Origin: Fibrisoma limi BUZ 3
GTDB lineage: Bacteria; Bacteroidota; Bacteroidia; Cytophagales; Spirosomataceae
DNA: 64,000 nt
Assembly (NCBI RefSeq): GCF_000296815.2
Contig: NC_019017.1
Location: 87,933 to 151,932, forward strand
Direction of reading: 5' to 3'
Numbering within the stretch: the stretch's first letter is position 1; every line of letters begins with the position of its first letter. A program made the translations under genes and the position numbers. Of the stretch, positions 33,238 through 43,603 are shown piece after piece. The notes under the pieces were generated by a model that was not told the origin of the DNA, did not search any database, and saw only the letters and a list, made by a program, of their open reading frames with translations.

Positions 33238-35517
33238 TTACAGTTTCGCCGAACGCAACCGCAAACTATTCGTTACGACCGACACCGAGCTGAGCGCCAT
33301 GGCCGCTCCGGCAATCATTGGATTCAGTAAGAAGCCGTTAACCGGATATAACAGACCGGCCGCGATAGGAATGCCAATGACGTTGTAGATGAACGCCCAG
33401 AACAGGTTCTGCCGGATGGCCTGCACCGTTTTCCTCGACAATTGCAAGGCTTTGGGTACGCTCTTTAGATCCGAGGTAATGAGCGTCATCTTGGCGACAT
33501 CCATGGCAATGTCAGAACCGCGGCCCATCGCTATACTGACGTCAGCCTGCGCCAGTGCCTGCGAATCGTTGATGCCGTCGCCGATCATGGCCACCACCTT
33601 GCCCTGCGCTTGCAGTTCCTGCACGAAAGCCGCTTTATCAGCGGGTAGGGCTTCGGCCCGGTAGTCACTGACACCAACCGCTTTCGCCACAGCTTGTGCG
33701 GTTTGCTGATTATCACCAGTCATCATGTAAACGGCAATGCCTCGCTTTCTCAGCGTGTGAATGGCTTCACGGGAGGTATGTTTCACCGGATCGGCAATGG
33801 CCATCACCGCCAGAATGCGCGTTTGATCGGCGAAATACACTACCGTTTTCGCTGCCTCCTGCCAGTCGGTCGCCAGCTTCTGTACGGTAGGGGTAATCCT
33901 AAGTCCTTGTTCAGCCAGCAACCGGGCATTGCCCACGACATAGGTATTGTTCTGGTAGCGGCCCGAAACGCCCCGGCCCGTCAGGCTTTCGAATCCCACG
34001 AGAACCGAGCCGACAACACCGTCGGCCCGTAGCCGCTCGACCACCGCATCAGCCAGCGGGTGTTCAGACCGGGCTTCCAGGGCGTAGAGTACGGGCGAAA
34101 GGTTAGGGATCTCCCCATCACTTACCTGCCAGGCCAGATCCGTCACGGTGGGTTTGCCTTCGGTAATGGTGCCGGTTTTGTCCAGCACGACCGCATTAAC
34201 CTTGTAGCCCAGCTCCAGACTTTCGGCGTCTTTGATGAGGATGTTGTTGTCGGCTCCTTTGCCAACACCGACCATGATGGCTGTAGGCGTGGCCAAGCCC
34301 AGCGCGCAGGGGCAGGCAATCACCAGCACCGTTACCGAAGTCAGTAAGGCGTGCGTGAACGCATTTTCTCCGCCAAACAGCATCCAGGCCGCAAACGTCA
34401 GGATGGCTATGCCAATCACGACGGGCACGAAGATACCCGCAATCTTGTCCACTAATTTCTGCACCGGGGCCTTGCTGCCCTGGGCCTCCTGCACCATGCG
34501 AATAATCTGCGCCAGCACGGTTTCACCGCCGACTTTCCGAGCCGTAAAGCGGAACGACCCTTTCTGGTTGATCGTACCGGCAAAGACAGATTCACCGGTC
34601 CGTTTGGCCACCGGAATGGCTTCACCCGAAATCATGCTTTCATCCACGTACGACTCACCCGATTCGACGACCCCATCGACTGGAATTTTCTCACCCGGTC
34701 GCACGACGATGATCTGACCAACGCGTACCTGAGCAATGGGCAATTCACGTTCAACCGAATGCGGCCCGGCACCTTCCTCGACGATCCGGACCGTTTTCGG
34801 CTGCAAGCCCATTAACTTTTTAAGGGCCGACGACGTGTTTGATTTGGCGCGCTCTTCCAGCAGCTTACCCAGCGAGATAAAGGCAATGACTACCGCAGCG
34901 GCTTCAAAGTACACGTGCGGATGCAACCCGCGGCTGTGCCAGAATTCGGGATAGAGCGTATTGAAGGCACTGAACAGAAAGGCAATGCCGGTGGATAGAG
35001 CCACCAGCGTATCCATGTTGGCCTTGCCGTGTCGTGCCTGTTTGTACGCGTTGATAAAATAAGACCGGCCCAACCAGAAAACGACTGGTGCCGATAGGGC
35101 CATCATGATGTAGTTGCCATAAGGCATGTCCATAAAGAACATACCGATAATCACCACGGGAAGGGAGAGAATGGCCGCCCAGATGGTCCGTTGCTTAACG
35201 GCTTCGTAATGACGCTGCTGGGCCTCCTGTTGAACCTGTTGGGGGTCTTCCGCATCCACCACTAAATCATAGCCGATGGATTGCACCACTTGCTGCATTC
35301 CTTGCGGGGTAATGGCTTTAGGATCATACTCAACCGCAACGGATTGGTTGGCGTAATTGACGGCCGCTTTTGCCACGCCGGGCGTGTTGTTTAGCATCGA
35401 CTCGACGCTAACGGCGCAGGCCGCGCAGGTCATCTCCAGCACCGGAAACGTTTGGCGGGTTATTGCTCCGCCCGGTCGAATAGGCTTTTCTAAGGCGGAA
35501 CTCGCTGCATTTACCAT
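33238..35517 (-). CDS. copA: Cu(I)-exporting P1B ATPase, CPC type
   Basis: A 759-residue P1B ATPase. An N-terminal HMA domain ([12 protein letters not shown]) is followed by transmembrane helices, the actuator loop ([17 protein letters not shown]), the metal-path motif [10 protein letters not shown] near residue 405, the phosphorylation motif DKTGTIT near 444 and [20 protein letters not shown]. The CPC motif marks a Cu(I) exporter. The upstream region carries operator site C and a -7 box, and the downstream HMA chaperone completes the unit. Confidence 0.94.
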   Translation of the reverse strand: MVNAASSALEKPIRPGGAITRQTFPVLEMTCAACAVSVESMLNNTPGVAKAAVNYANQSVAVEYDPKAITPQGMQQVVQSIGYDLVVDAEDPQQVQQEAQQRHYEAVKQRTIWAAILSLPVVIIGMFFMDMPYGNYIMMALSAPVVFWLGRSYFINAYKQARHGKANMDTLVALSTGIAFLFSAFNTLYPEFWHSRGLHPHVYFEAAAVVIAFISLGKLLEERAKSNTSSALKKLMGLQPKTVRIVEEGAGPHSVERELPIAQVRVGQIIVVRPGEKIPVDGVVESGESYVDESMISGEAIPVAKRTGESVFAGTINQKGSFRFTARKVGGETVLAQIIRMVQEAQGSKAPVQKLVDKIAGIFVPVVIGIAILTFAAWMLFGGENAFTHALLTSVTVLVIACPCALGLATPTAIMVGVGKGADNNILIKDAESLELGYKVNAVVLDKTGTITEGKPTVTDLAWQVSDGEIPNLSPVLYALEARSEHPLADAVVERLRADGVVGSVLVGFESLTGRGVSGRYQNNTYVVGNARLLAEQGLRITPTVQKLATDWQEAAKTVVYFADQTRILAVMAIADPVKHTSREAIHTLRKRGIAVYMMTGDNQQTAQAVAKAVGVSDYRAEALPADKAAFVQELQAQGKVVAMIGDGINDSQALAQADVSIAMGRGSDIAMDVAKMTLITSDLKSVPKALQLSRKTVQAIRQNLFWAFIYNVIGIPIAAGLLYPVNGFLLNPMIAGAAMALSSVSVVTNSLRLRSAKL

Positions 35518-35540
35518 GACTGATAATTTTTTATTTTAGG

Positions 35541-35548
35541 CAAAGTTC
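35541..35548 (-). promoter_or_regulatory. -7 box of the copA promoter
   Basis: Read leftward, GAACTTTG, one mismatch to TAnnTTTG. It begins 30 bp from the near repeat of site C, the same geometry as at sites A, B, D and E. Confidence 0.6.
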
Positions 35549-35570
35549 GCCACAGTGGAGGCCGAATCCG

Positions 35571-35601
35571 TTACACAATTGCCCGCTTTGCTTGTAAAAT
35601 T
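35571..35601 (-). promoter_or_regulatory. Copper-operator site C, upstream of copA
   Basis: Read leftward: AATTTTACAA and AATTGTGTAA, 21 bp apart. It lies between the AraC gene end and the copA start. Confidence 0.7.
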
Positions 35602-35603
35602 GT

Positions 35604-36224
35604 TTACGCCTTCTGTTGCTGAAGCACCTGCTTTTCGTGCCGGATTGTGCGAAAGTAACTCGGTGACAAACCCGTCAGGCGTTTGAATTGATTGGACAGA
35701 TGGGAGACGCTGCTGAATCCCGTCTGATAGGCAATTTCAGTGAGGGGTAGATCGGTATAAACTAATAGTTCCTTGACTTTATCTAACCGCCGTTCAATGA
35801 TGTATCGTTCGAGCGTTTGCCCCTCGCTGGTAGAAAATAAAGCACTTAACGAATCGTAATTTGCGTTTAACTCCGCCGACAGAAAGTCAGAAAATTTGCT
35901 TTTCTGGTCACCCGGATATGTCCGGTTCAGCATCTGTTCAATAAGTGCTTTGATGCGCTTGACAAGCGCTACTTTCACATCCGTCAGTAACGAAAAGCCT
36001 TGCTTCTCCAAGACGGCTTTGATCGACTCTACTTGGTCTATAGAAAGGTGTTCACGTACCCGAACATGTCCCAATCGTACGTCGGTTACGGTCAATCCAA
36101 GCCCTTTCAGTTCGCGACGGACCACATCGATACACCGGGCGCAAACCATTCCCCGGATCGCGAGTGATGTTTCATCAGCAGATACTGTTGGGCTTGACGT
36201 TGTCATGCTTTGTCCATGGAGCAT
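35604..36224 (-). CDS. AraC-family regulator with N-terminal HMA-like domain
   Basis: About 206 residues. The N-terminal ~75 residues resemble an HMA domain with a metal motif (RGMVCARCIDVVRRELKGLG). The C-terminal ~100 residues are an AraC double helix-turn-helix (LTEIAYQTGFSSVSHLSNQF). The likely role is sensing Cu(I) through CARC and activating copper promoters. The ATG at 36224 or 36206 fits; 36254 cannot, because the predicted -7 box at 36257-36264 puts the RNA start near 36250. Two paralogues occur at 56134 and 57215. Confidence 0.82.
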   Translation of the reverse strand: MLHGQSMTTSSPTVSADETSLAIRGMVCARCIDVVRRELKGLGLTVTDVRLGHVRVREHLSIDQVESIKAVLEKQGFSLLTDVKVALVKRIKALIEQMLNRTYPGDQKSKFSDFLSAELNANYDSLSALFSTSEGQTLERYIIERRLDKVKELLVYTDLPLTEIAYQTGFSSVSHLSNQFKRLTGLSPSYFRTIRHEKQVLQQQKA

Positions 36225-36256
36225 TGTACTATAGGAATAAACAACCGAAAACAAAA

Positions 36257-36264
36257 CAAAGCTA
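36257..36264 (-). promoter_or_regulatory. -7 box of the HMA-AraC promoter
   Basis: Read leftward, TAGCTTTG, a perfect TAnnTTTG, 29 bp from the near repeat of site A. Confidence 0.7.
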
Positions 36265-36285
36265 TCCGAGCCTGCCCGGTTTCTC

Positions 36286-36317
36286 TTGCAAGATTGCCGC
36301 TAATTTCTTACAGAATT
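36286..36317 (-). promoter_or_regulatory. Copper-operator site A, between the AraC regulator and copB
   Basis: Read leftward: AATTCTGTAA and AATCTTGCAA, 22 bp apart, lead CCAAA. It fits the leftward HMA-AraC promoter and may also affect the rightward copB. Confidence 0.75.
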
Positions 36318-36400
36318 TTTGGAAGTGACCCACAATGGGCTATGTAACAAACTATGGTTACCTTTCTACGGTTAGTTTAACACCTCTAACTCCAAAACGG

Positions 36401-38902
36401 ATGAGACACCAACATCGTTACATACTGCACGGACTAACGACAGCGGAGCAAGCCCAGGCCGTCGAAAAAGCCCTGCATCAACAGCCAACTATCCTGGAAG
36501 TACACGTAACGGCTGATCCACCTGAAGTGGTATTAACGGTGGATGAACATCCGTCTGTAGATGATTTACAGCGGTTTGTGTCGCAAGTGGGCAGATTTCA
36601 CGTAATGGAAGTGAACCATTCGGCCGACGCCGGTCATCAGGAGCCTGAACACCAGCACAGCCACCCAACCCCGTCAGGAACTATCCACGCAGACAATTTA
36701 CCCATGCACCCGATGGATCACGGGAGTCATCCACAGTCCGTTACGTCACTGAATACAGATGAAGAGGCTCCGGCCGAACAACAGGCCTTACAACATATCG
36801 GACATGACGGCCACAGCGGAACCATGAACCCCAACAACCATCAGGGTGGGGTTGGTATGGACCACGGGGCAACGGACCACAGCCGGATGAATCACGCGGG
36901 AATGGATCACGGTAAGATGGGCCATGGTAAAGAAGGACACGGCGTTCACGATCACGGTGCGATGATCGCCGACTTTCTGCGTCGGTTCTGGGTGTGTATG
37001 CTCTTATCCGTTCCGGTTGTGGCCCTATCGATGATGTTTCAGGAAGTGGCCGGCTATCATCTGGATTTTCCCTACCGGGAACCGCTGGTTGTCATGCTGG
37101 CCAGCATTATCTACGTCTACGGGGGCTGGCCGTTTTTGACGGGCATGATCGGGGAATTACGTACCCGACAGCCCGGCATGATGACCTTAGTGGCTGTTGC
37201 TATTACGGCCGCCTATGCCTACAGCGTGGCTGTCTCGGTTGGCTGGCTGCGTGGCATGGATTTCTTCTGGGAACTGGCAACGCTGATCGACATCATGCTG
37301 CTGGGCCATTACTTAGAAATGAAATCTGTCGCCGGGGCCTCACGGTCGCTGGAACTGATCGTGCAGATGCTGCCCGCTGATGCCCACAAAGTGACCGGTA
37401 CTACCCTCTTGGATGTGAAGGTAAACGCACTCAATATAAACGATGTGGTTCTGGTACGCCCCGGCGAACGAATTCCTACCGATGGGACGGTCATAGAAGG
37501 GGAAAGTGCTGTGAACGAAAGCATGCTGACGGGCGAAAGTGTACCGGTCCAGAAAGCGGTCAACGACACGGTTATTGCCGGGGCCGTCAATGGCGAAGGA
37601 TCGCTTAAAGTTCGGGTGACGCACAAGGGCGAAGACAGCTACCTAAACAAGGTAGTCAAGATGGTGGAAGAAGCCCAGAACGCCAAATCACAAACCCAAA
37701 CGCTGGCCGACCGGGCTGCGGGGTGGTTAACGCTCCTCTCATTAACCGTTGGGCTATTAACGCTCGTCGTCTGGCTGGTGGGTGGTCGCGACGTGTCGTT
37801 TGCCGTGGAGCGTATGGTCACCGTGATGGTTACGGCCTGTCCGCATGCCTTGGGCGTCGCCATTCCGTTGGTGGTGGCCATCTCTACCGCTATCTCCGCC
37901 CAGAAAGGCCTGCTGATTCGGAACCGAACGGCTTTTGAAGAAGCCCGCAAAATCACGGCCATGGTTTTCGACAAAACCGGCACGCTAACCGAAGGCGAGT
38001 TTGGCGTAACTCGGGTGCAGGTACTGGACCGTAATACGGACGAAACGGCGCTCTTACGAACGGTAGCGGCACTGGAGCAGTCTTCCCAGCATCCCATTGC
38101 GCAGGGCATTGTCCGGGAGGCTAAGCTCCGCCAGTTGGCGATGCCCGCCATTAGCGACTTTCAATCCATCACGGGTAAGGGCGTGTCAGCGACGGTCGAC
38201 AGTCGGCGAGTGGTAGTCGTTAGTCCGGGATATTTGAAGGAAAAAGGTATTGAGCAGCCTCAGGACGCCTTTGGCAGCGGGGCTGAAACAGTGGTGTTCG
38301 TCTTAATCGATGAAAAGCTGACGGGGTATATTGCCCTGGCGGATAAGATTCGGGCTGACTCGAAGGAAGCTGTCGAGCGGTTGCAGCAGTCGGGCATCAA
38401 AGTGTACATGGCCACGGGCGACAATCAGAAAGTGGCTGACGCGGTGGCTAAGGAATTGGGTTTAGACGGCGTCTATGCCGAGGTGCTGCCCGACCAGAAG
38501 GTGAACGTGGTGAAGGATCTGCAACAACAAGGGCAGTTTGTCGCCATGACTGGTGACGGAGTAAACGACGCCCCTGCTTTGGCGCAGGCAAACGTGGGGA
38601 TTGCCGTAGGCTCCGGCACGGACGTAGCCGCCGAAACGGCCGACATCATCTTAGTCAACAGCCGCCCCACCGACATCACCAACTTAGTCGAGTTTGGCAA
38701 GGCGACCTACCGCAAGATGATTCAGAACCTGTTATGGGCTACAGGCTACAACGTAGTGGCCATACCGCTGGCAGCCGGGGTGCTGTACCCCAATTTCGTC
38801 CTCAGCCCGGCCATCGGGGCAGTGCTAATGAGCGCAAGCACGGTGATTGTGGCCCTGAACGCGCAGTTGCTGAAGCGAAGCTTACGTTATAACGATGAAT
38901 AA
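36401..38902 (+). CDS. copB: Cu-exporting P1B ATPase, CPH type (CopB-like)
   Basis: An 833-residue P1B ATPase. The first ~75 residues are an HMA-like fold without the Cys pair (LHGLTTAEQAQAVEKAL), followed by a His/Met-rich stretch (about 85-205, with many MDHG and HGK repeats). The metal-path motif is TACPHALGVAIPLV near residue 480 (CPH, typical of CopB rather than CopA), phosphorylation motif DKTGTLTEG near 523, then GDGVNDAPALAQANVGIAVG. The ATG at 36401 is favoured over 36335. It is divergent from the HMA-AraC gene. Confidence 0.9.
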   Translation: MRHQHRYILHGLTTAEQAQAVEKALHQQPTILEVHVTADPPEVVLTVDEHPSVDDLQRFVSQVGRFHVMEVNHSADAGHQEPEHQHSHPTPSGTIHADNLPMHPMDHGSHPQSVTSLNTDEEAPAEQQALQHIGHDGHSGTMNPNNHQGGVGMDHGATDHSRMNHAGMDHGKMGHGKEGHGVHDHGAMIADFLRRFWVCMLLSVPVVALSMMFQEVAGYHLDFPYREPLVVMLASIIYVYGGWPFLTGMIGELRTRQPGMMTLVAVAITAAYAYSVAVSVGWLRGMDFFWELATLIDIMLLGHYLEMKSVAGASRSLELIVQMLPADAHKVTGTTLLDVKVNALNINDVVLVRPGERIPTDGTVIEGESAVNESMLTGESVPVQKAVNDTVIAGAVNGEGSLKVRVTHKGEDSYLNKVVKMVEEAQNAKSQTQTLADRAAGWLTLLSLTVGLLTLVVWLVGGRDVSFAVERMVTVMVTACPHALGVAIPLVVAISTAISAQKGLLIRNRTAFEEARKITAMVFDKTGTLTEGEFGVTRVQVLDRNTDETALLRTVAALEQSSQHPIAQGIVREAKLRQLAMPAISDFQSITGKGVSATVDSRRVVVVSPGYLKEKGIEQPQDAFGSGAETVVFVLIDEKLTGYIALADKIRADSKEAVERLQQSGIKVYMATGDNQKVADAVAKELGLDGVYAEVLPDQKVNVVKDLQQQGQFVAMTGDGVNDAPALAQANVGIAVGSGTDVAAETADIILVNSRPTDITNLVEFGKATYRKMIQNLLWATGYNVVAIPLAAGVLYPNFVLSPAIGAVLMSASTVIVALNAQLLKRSLRYNDE

Positions 38903-39141
38903 ACATACTTACCCAGAAAAGGCTTAGTTGTTGCTTGGAGTACATTCAGTAAGCAAGCCTGTTTCGTACACGTCTAACCGTAGGCTCAGCTTCATCCACG
39001 CACTGACATCAACCGGGTAGGGGTGAGCGTCAAGTTTGGGATGGTCCGCCACAGCGGTAAAATCCTAATACGATACACTTAATACATTGAAAGGGATTGG
39101 TTCGTAGTCGAACCTTTTTTTTATGCCTCGTTCTAATCAGC
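38903..39141. other. Gene-poor stretch after copB
   Basis: On the - strand a frame is open from 39064 to a stop at 38924-38926 (46 codons, no start), perhaps the tail of a lost gene. The hairpin at 39099-39122 is the main feature. Confidence 0.35.
39099..39122 (+). terminator. Rho-independent terminator
   Basis: GGTTCG, TAGT loop, CGAACC, then eight T. It would end transcription of copB (stop 38902). Confidence 0.8.
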
Positions 39142-39450
39142 TCACAACTTGATTCCAGCCGTCACGTAAAAATAACGTGCGTCGGTAGGCAAAATGCCCG
39201 GCCCCGAATAGCAGCCCGCCCGCCGGGTGAAATACCGTTCGTCGGTCAGATTATTGATGCCCCCTTTCAGAAAATAGCCGTTCATCCGCAGTGTGGCAAA
39301 TACGTCTACGACCTAATAAGCAGGAATCGGTCCCGATTGGGCATTGGCCTTAGCCACTTCTGTGTTGTTCGCAACGCTGTAAGCGTTGCCAACCCGGTTG
39401 AGCAGAGCCGTCAAGGTAAACGTTCGTTTGCCCGTCAAACTGACCGATCA
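39142..39450 (-). pseudogene. Fragment of a TonB-dependent receptor
   Basis: About 100 codons matching the C-terminal end of a TonB receptor: VDVFATLRMNGYFLKGGIN then NLTDERYFTRRAG, and the final FYVTAGIKL with a stop at 39142-39144. An in-frame TAG at 39313-39315 and the absence of the N-terminal ~600 residues show it is dead. It lies on the - strand just past the copper-like site G, so the lost gene may have been a copper-regulated receptor. Confidence 0.75.
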
Positions 39451-39597
39451 ATTATTGATAAAGACGGCTCAAAACACCCAAAAAATTAATCCCGCAGCTG
39501 CCGTCCGTCAACTAATGTATGTTATAGCGGGGTTGAGTTGTCGATAATGAGCCATTTGTTTAATGTATTCTATCTGGGTTATAAGAGAAATAAACGT

Positions 39598-39628
39598 TTA
39601 CAACTTCTCCACTTCTTTTTACAGAATT
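39598..39628 (-). promoter_or_regulatory. Copper-operator-like site G
   Basis: Read leftward: AATTCTGTAA is intact (39619-39628), with the CCAAA lead; the second repeat (near 39598) is degenerate. No -7 box is found at the expected distance. It points towards the TonB receptor remnant. Confidence 0.45.
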
Positions 39629-39698
39629 TTTGGATCGTAGTGACGCCCAAACGACCCGCAAGTCTCTATTTATAGACTTTTGTAGATTGTTCTCACTC

Positions 39699-41003
39699 AT
39701 GCGATTCAGACAATTACTCTTATTGTTAACCCTAACCTGCCTGTTATGGAGCTGTAGCGAATCGTCAGGTAACCAGCAAGCGACGCCGTCAAAGGTGAAG
39801 CCAACGGCAATCTATCATGATGGTCAATCCTACCAATTGCTACGCTACGGCAAACCTTACTTCATTAAAGGGGCGGGCGGGGTGAGTTATCTCGAAGAGC
39901 TGAAAGCGCGGGGCGGTAACTCGGTGCGTATCTGGGATGATCTGGAAGCCGGTCCCATCTTGGATAAGGCGCAGTCCTTAGGCCTAACGGTGTTGTTTGG
40001 CATCTGGGTGGAGCGCGAGATGGAAGGCTTTGATTACCACAATCAGGTAGCTGTTGATCAGCAGTACGCGCTGATCCGTAAAATCGTACTCAAGTACCGC
40101 AACCACCCCGCCCTGTTAATGTGGTGCGTGGGCAACGAATGGGCAATGGAAGCGGATAATTTTCGGGTGTATGATGAGGTCAACCGTATTGCCAGTCTAA
40201 TCCATGAACTGGACCCTGACCATCCGGTAACCACCGTCATCTCACCCGATAACGCCCGCGCCATCTGGCTGGTTCGAAAACGGTGTCCAGCCATCGACGT
40301 CCTGGCGTTTAACTCCTACGCTCTAACCGAAAAGCTGTCGCAATTTCTACAGGATGGAGGCTGGACCAAACCTTATCTAATTTCTGAATACGGAGCCCAG
40401 GCCTACTGGGAAACGCCAATGACCCCCTGGCAGGACCCCATCGAGCCAACCAGCCAGCAGAAGTACGAGTACGTCCATCGAATCTACCGGCAATACATCG
40501 GCTCCCGGCCCCCGAACTGCCTCGGTTCGTATCTGTTTTACTGGGACTTTAAGCAGGAGGAAACCCATACCTGGTTCAACGTGTATGATCAGGAGGGCCG
40601 GTCCACTTCGCTGGCTGATCTGATGCAATACTTCTGGACCGGCAAGCAGCCACCCAATCAGGCTCCGACTATGCAGCGCCTGCTTGTCGATGGGCGGCCC
40701 ATTCTCTACCAGTCGTATTCGTCTGCTTCCGGCCTTCACCGGGCGCAGGTACTGACAACGGACCCCGAAGGTGATTCGCTTACCTATCACTGGGAGATCA
40801 AACGCCGGGCTAAAAACTCGGCGGATTACGTCGGCACACCGCTACCCGCATTAGAAGGCTTGATTACCAGCTCAACAGGTCCTTCCATTACGTTTAGATT
40901 GCCCACAAAGCCAGGCTCTTACCGACTGTTCGCCCATGCCTACGATACGCATCGGCACGTGGCAACGGCCAACTTTGTCTTTGAGGTAACCGCTAAACAG
41001 TAA
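39699..41003 (+). CDS. GH2-like glycoside hydrolase lipoprotein
   Basis: A 434-residue lipoprotein (LTLTCLLWSCSES). A TIM-barrel-like core has MWCVGNEWAME, with Glu as likely acid/base, and KPYLISEYGAQAYW, with Glu as likely nucleophile, the arrangement of GH2-like enzymes. The C-terminal ~100 residues (from QVLTTDPEGDSLTYHW) are a cadherin/PKD-like beta sandwich. It starts the polysaccharide cluster 30 bases before the synthase. The start at 39699 is preferred because the signal peptide begins there. Confidence 0.75.
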   Translation: MRFRQLLLLLTLTCLLWSCSESSGNQQATPSKVKPTAIYHDGQSYQLLRYGKPYFIKGAGGVSYLEELKARGGNSVRIWDDLEAGPILDKAQSLGLTVLFGIWVEREMEGFDYHNQVAVDQQYALIRKIVLKYRNHPALLMWCVGNEWAMEADNFRVYDEVNRIASLIHELDPDHPVTTVISPDNARAIWLVRKRCPAIDVLAFNSYALTEKLSQFLQDGGWTKPYLISEYGAQAYWETPMTPWQDPIEPTSQQKYEYVHRIYRQYIGSRPPNCLGSYLFYWDFKQEETHTWFNVYDQEGRSTSLADLMQYFWTGKQPPNQAPTMQRLLVDGRPILYQSYSSASGLHRAQVLTTDPEGDSLTYHWEIKRRAKNSADYVGTPLPALEGLITSSTGPSITFRLPTKPGSYRLFAHAYDTHRHVATANFVFEVTAKQ

Positions 41004-41032
41004 TACAAACTAACCACTACTTACTGACCGAA

Positions 41033-43585
41033 ATGACCATGAAGTGGCCCACCTTTACGGACCCTGCCCCCAACGAACACTACACCTTTGCCAATACACC
41101 ACCGGATAAGTGGCCTTTACGGGTGCTCATTGTGATTGGAGTAGGATTAATGGCCGCGTTTGTGGGGGTGTATCTCCAGCCCGCTAACCAGGGGTATTCC
41201 TGGCTGTTCGGGCTGTTAACCGTCTCGGTCGTCTTTAAACTGGCACGATTACTTCACGAATGGTACCACTACTGGAACGTGGTCGCTCCAAGCCCGCCAG
41301 CGGTTACCCGAAGCTGGACGGTGGATGTACTCACTACTTATTGCCCGGGGGAGCCTTACGACATGGTCCTGAATACCCTTCGCGCTATTCAGGCCATGCC
41401 TTACCCGCACACGACCTACCTCTGCGACGAAGCCAATGATCCATACCTGAAAGAGCAGTGCGACCGGCTGGGCGTTCGACACGTAACCCGGACGGTGAAG
41501 AAACAGGCCAAAGCCGGCAACATCAACAACGCCCTGGAGCAGGCCACGGGTGAAATTTGTTTGATCATCGACCCGGACCACGTACCGGTACCCAACTTTT
41601 TAGATCAGGTCCTGCCTTACTTTGAGGACCCTGCCGTTGGCTTTGTCCAGTGCGTACAGGGCTACTACAACCGCAAAGAAAGCGTAGTAGCCTTCGGGGC
41701 AACCGAGCAAACGTACAGCTTTTACGGGCCGATGATGACGGGCATGGGTACTTACGGCACCGCGCAGGCCATTGGCGCCAACTGTACGTTTCGACGCGCT
41801 GCGCTGGACTCAATTGGTGGCCACGCCGATGGACTGTCGGAGGATATGCACACGGCAATGCGATTACACGCCAAAGGCTGGCAGTCGGTGTATGTGCCCT
41901 TGCCGTTATCCTACGGGCTGGTGCCCGCGACGCTGTCGGCTTATTACAAACAGCAGCTCAAGTGGTCCAGGGGAACCTTTGAACTCTTACTCACCACTTT
42001 CCCCAACGTATTCAGGGGGCTGTCCTGGCGACAGCGACTGCATTATGGTACCCTACCCTTCTATTACCTCTTGGGCGTCGTTCAACTGATCGATCTGCTG
42101 ATTCCTATCGCATCATTAGTCATGATGCAACTGCCGCTTCATCTGGATCTTCCCTTGTTTGCGCTGGTCTACCTGCCTCTGCTGGCCACGGGTTTCCTGA
42201 TCCGGCAATACGCCCAGCGCTGGTTGATTGAGCGCCATGAAGCCGGTTTTCACTTAGTCGGGGGCTTGCTGGCCAGTGGCACCTGGTGGATTTACGGGCT
42301 GGGGTTTGTCTACACCCTTCTCCGGGTCAAAGTCCCTTACATACCGACGCCTAAAGACGACCAGCCCCGCAACAACTTCCTCTTGATCCTACCGAATTTG
42401 CTGATGGGTTTAGCCTCCGTTGCCGCGGTTGGCTATAGCATCTATATCTACGGCCGCTTCGCCCACAGCAACATTTACTCCCGCATGATGATTGGTTTTG
42501 CCTTACTGAACGCAGTAATCATGGGCCTTAATGTGCTGATCGGACAAGAAAAATTGCTGTTGGGAGTCAGTAAGCTGACCAGGCGTTTGTTACTACATCG
42601 ATCGGCGATCTGGGGGGTGCGGATTGCCGCCTGGAAGGTCCGCTATGGATTCTACTCCTGGCTAAGCGTATCGGCTATTCCGTTGTTTGGTGGAGTGTTA
42701 CTCCTGACTTCCGCCATGACCATCTATACGTACCAGGAACGCGCTATGGAGCTACCCCGCCATATTCGCTATGCCAACACGCAGCCGTTCTACGTGGGCA
42801 GCGAGCCCTCCACCCAAGGAGTAACTGCTTGGTCTTTCCTACCACCATCCGGCCCTCAACTAGTGCCGCAGCACATCACCTGGACATTGGACACTGACTC
42901 GCTGGCAATGCGTTTAGACGAGCAAGAGTCAACCCGTCGAATTCCCCTGTTATATCTTGAACCAGCACCCATTCAGACTAACCAGGAGCGGGCCATGCTG
43001 GCCTTCTTTCAAGCGATGCTCAAGGGGCAGCATGATTTGGTGCTTGGCCGTTTTGCCGAGACTCTAAAACGCTATAAGCGCCCTGTACTGGTGAGTTTCG
43101 TGCCCGAGTTTGATCAGCCTGAACACCCTTGGGGGGTACAACAGGAAGCTTCGCTGCTGCTCTACGGGCGGGCCTGGCAGTACTTCGTTCAGTTCTGTCA
43201 GCAACGGAAAGTCGACAACGTCGCCTGGCTTTGGCAACCAGCTACTCCTTCGTCCATCACGGATTATTACCCGGGTGAAGCGTATGTGGATTGGCTCGGC
43301 CTGTCCATCGTAGATAATTTGGCTAAAGCCCCCGGCGAAGGCGGCTGGTCGTTTGCCTCATTGTATCAGATTCCCCGTAACACGGTGCGGGTCCATCGGT
43401 CATACAGCATCCGGCAGAAACCGATCTTACTGACCAATTTTGGCCTAGTAGCGGGACGTCCGCAATCAACGGGCTGGATTCACCAGGCCCTGACTATGAT
43501 CCGGGAGCGCTACCCGGAAGTGCGCGGAGTGGTGATGGCTGATTTGCCTCTTGAGCAAACTATGGGAACCTCCCTCAAGGATTAA
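41033..43585 (+). CDS. GT2 polysaccharide synthase fused to a GH26-like domain
   Basis: An 850-residue protein. Two membrane helices precede a GT2 synthase core with IIDPDHVPVPN (DxD-like, near 180), GLSEDMHTAMRLHAKGW (near 269) and YKQQLKWSRG (QxxRW-like, near 306). More helices follow to about residue 580. The C-terminal ~260 residues look like a GH26-type TIM barrel (PVLVSFVPEFDQPEHPWG, VDWLGLSIVDN). This synthase-hydrolase fusion would make and trim an exopolysaccharide. It is in one unit with the GH2-like gene. Confidence 0.8.
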   Translation: MTMKWPTFTDPAPNEHYTFANTPPDKWPLRVLIVIGVGLMAAFVGVYLQPANQGYSWLFGLLTVSVVFKLARLLHEWYHYWNVVAPSPPAVTRSWTVDVLTTYCPGEPYDMVLNTLRAIQAMPYPHTTYLCDEANDPYLKEQCDRLGVRHVTRTVKKQAKAGNINNALEQATGEICLIIDPDHVPVPNFLDQVLPYFEDPAVGFVQCVQGYYNRKESVVAFGATEQTYSFYGPMMTGMGTYGTAQAIGANCTFRRAALDSIGGHADGLSEDMHTAMRLHAKGWQSVYVPLPLSYGLVPATLSAYYKQQLKWSRGTFELLLTTFPNVFRGLSWRQRLHYGTLPFYYLLGVVQLIDLLIPIASLVMMQLPLHLDLPLFALVYLPLLATGFLIRQYAQRWLIERHEAGFHLVGGLLASGTWWIYGLGFVYTLLRVKVPYIPTPKDDQPRNNFLLILPNLLMGLASVAAVGYSIYIYGRFAHSNIYSRMMIGFALLNAVIMGLNVLIGQEKLLLGVSKLTRRLLLHRSAIWGVRIAAWKVRYGFYSWLSVSAIPLFGGVLLLTSAMTIYTYQERAMELPRHIRYANTQPFYVGSEPSTQGVTAWSFLPPSGPQLVPQHITWTLDTDSLAMRLDEQESTRRIPLLYLEPAPIQTNQERAMLAFFQAMLKGQHDLVLGRFAETLKRYKRPVLVSFVPEFDQPEHPWGVQQEASLLLYGRAWQYFVQFCQQRKVDNVAWLWQPATPSSITDYYPGEAYVDWLGLSIVDNLAKAPGEGGWSFASLYQIPRNTVRVHRSYSIRQKPILLTNFGLVAGRPQSTGWIHQALTMIRERYPEVRGVVMADLPLEQTMGTSLKD

Positions 43586-43603
43586 CTGGACCGTGTACCC
43601 GGA

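Noticed and set aside
38924..39064. 46-codon open frame on the - strand after copB
   Set aside because: No start codon; too short to call.
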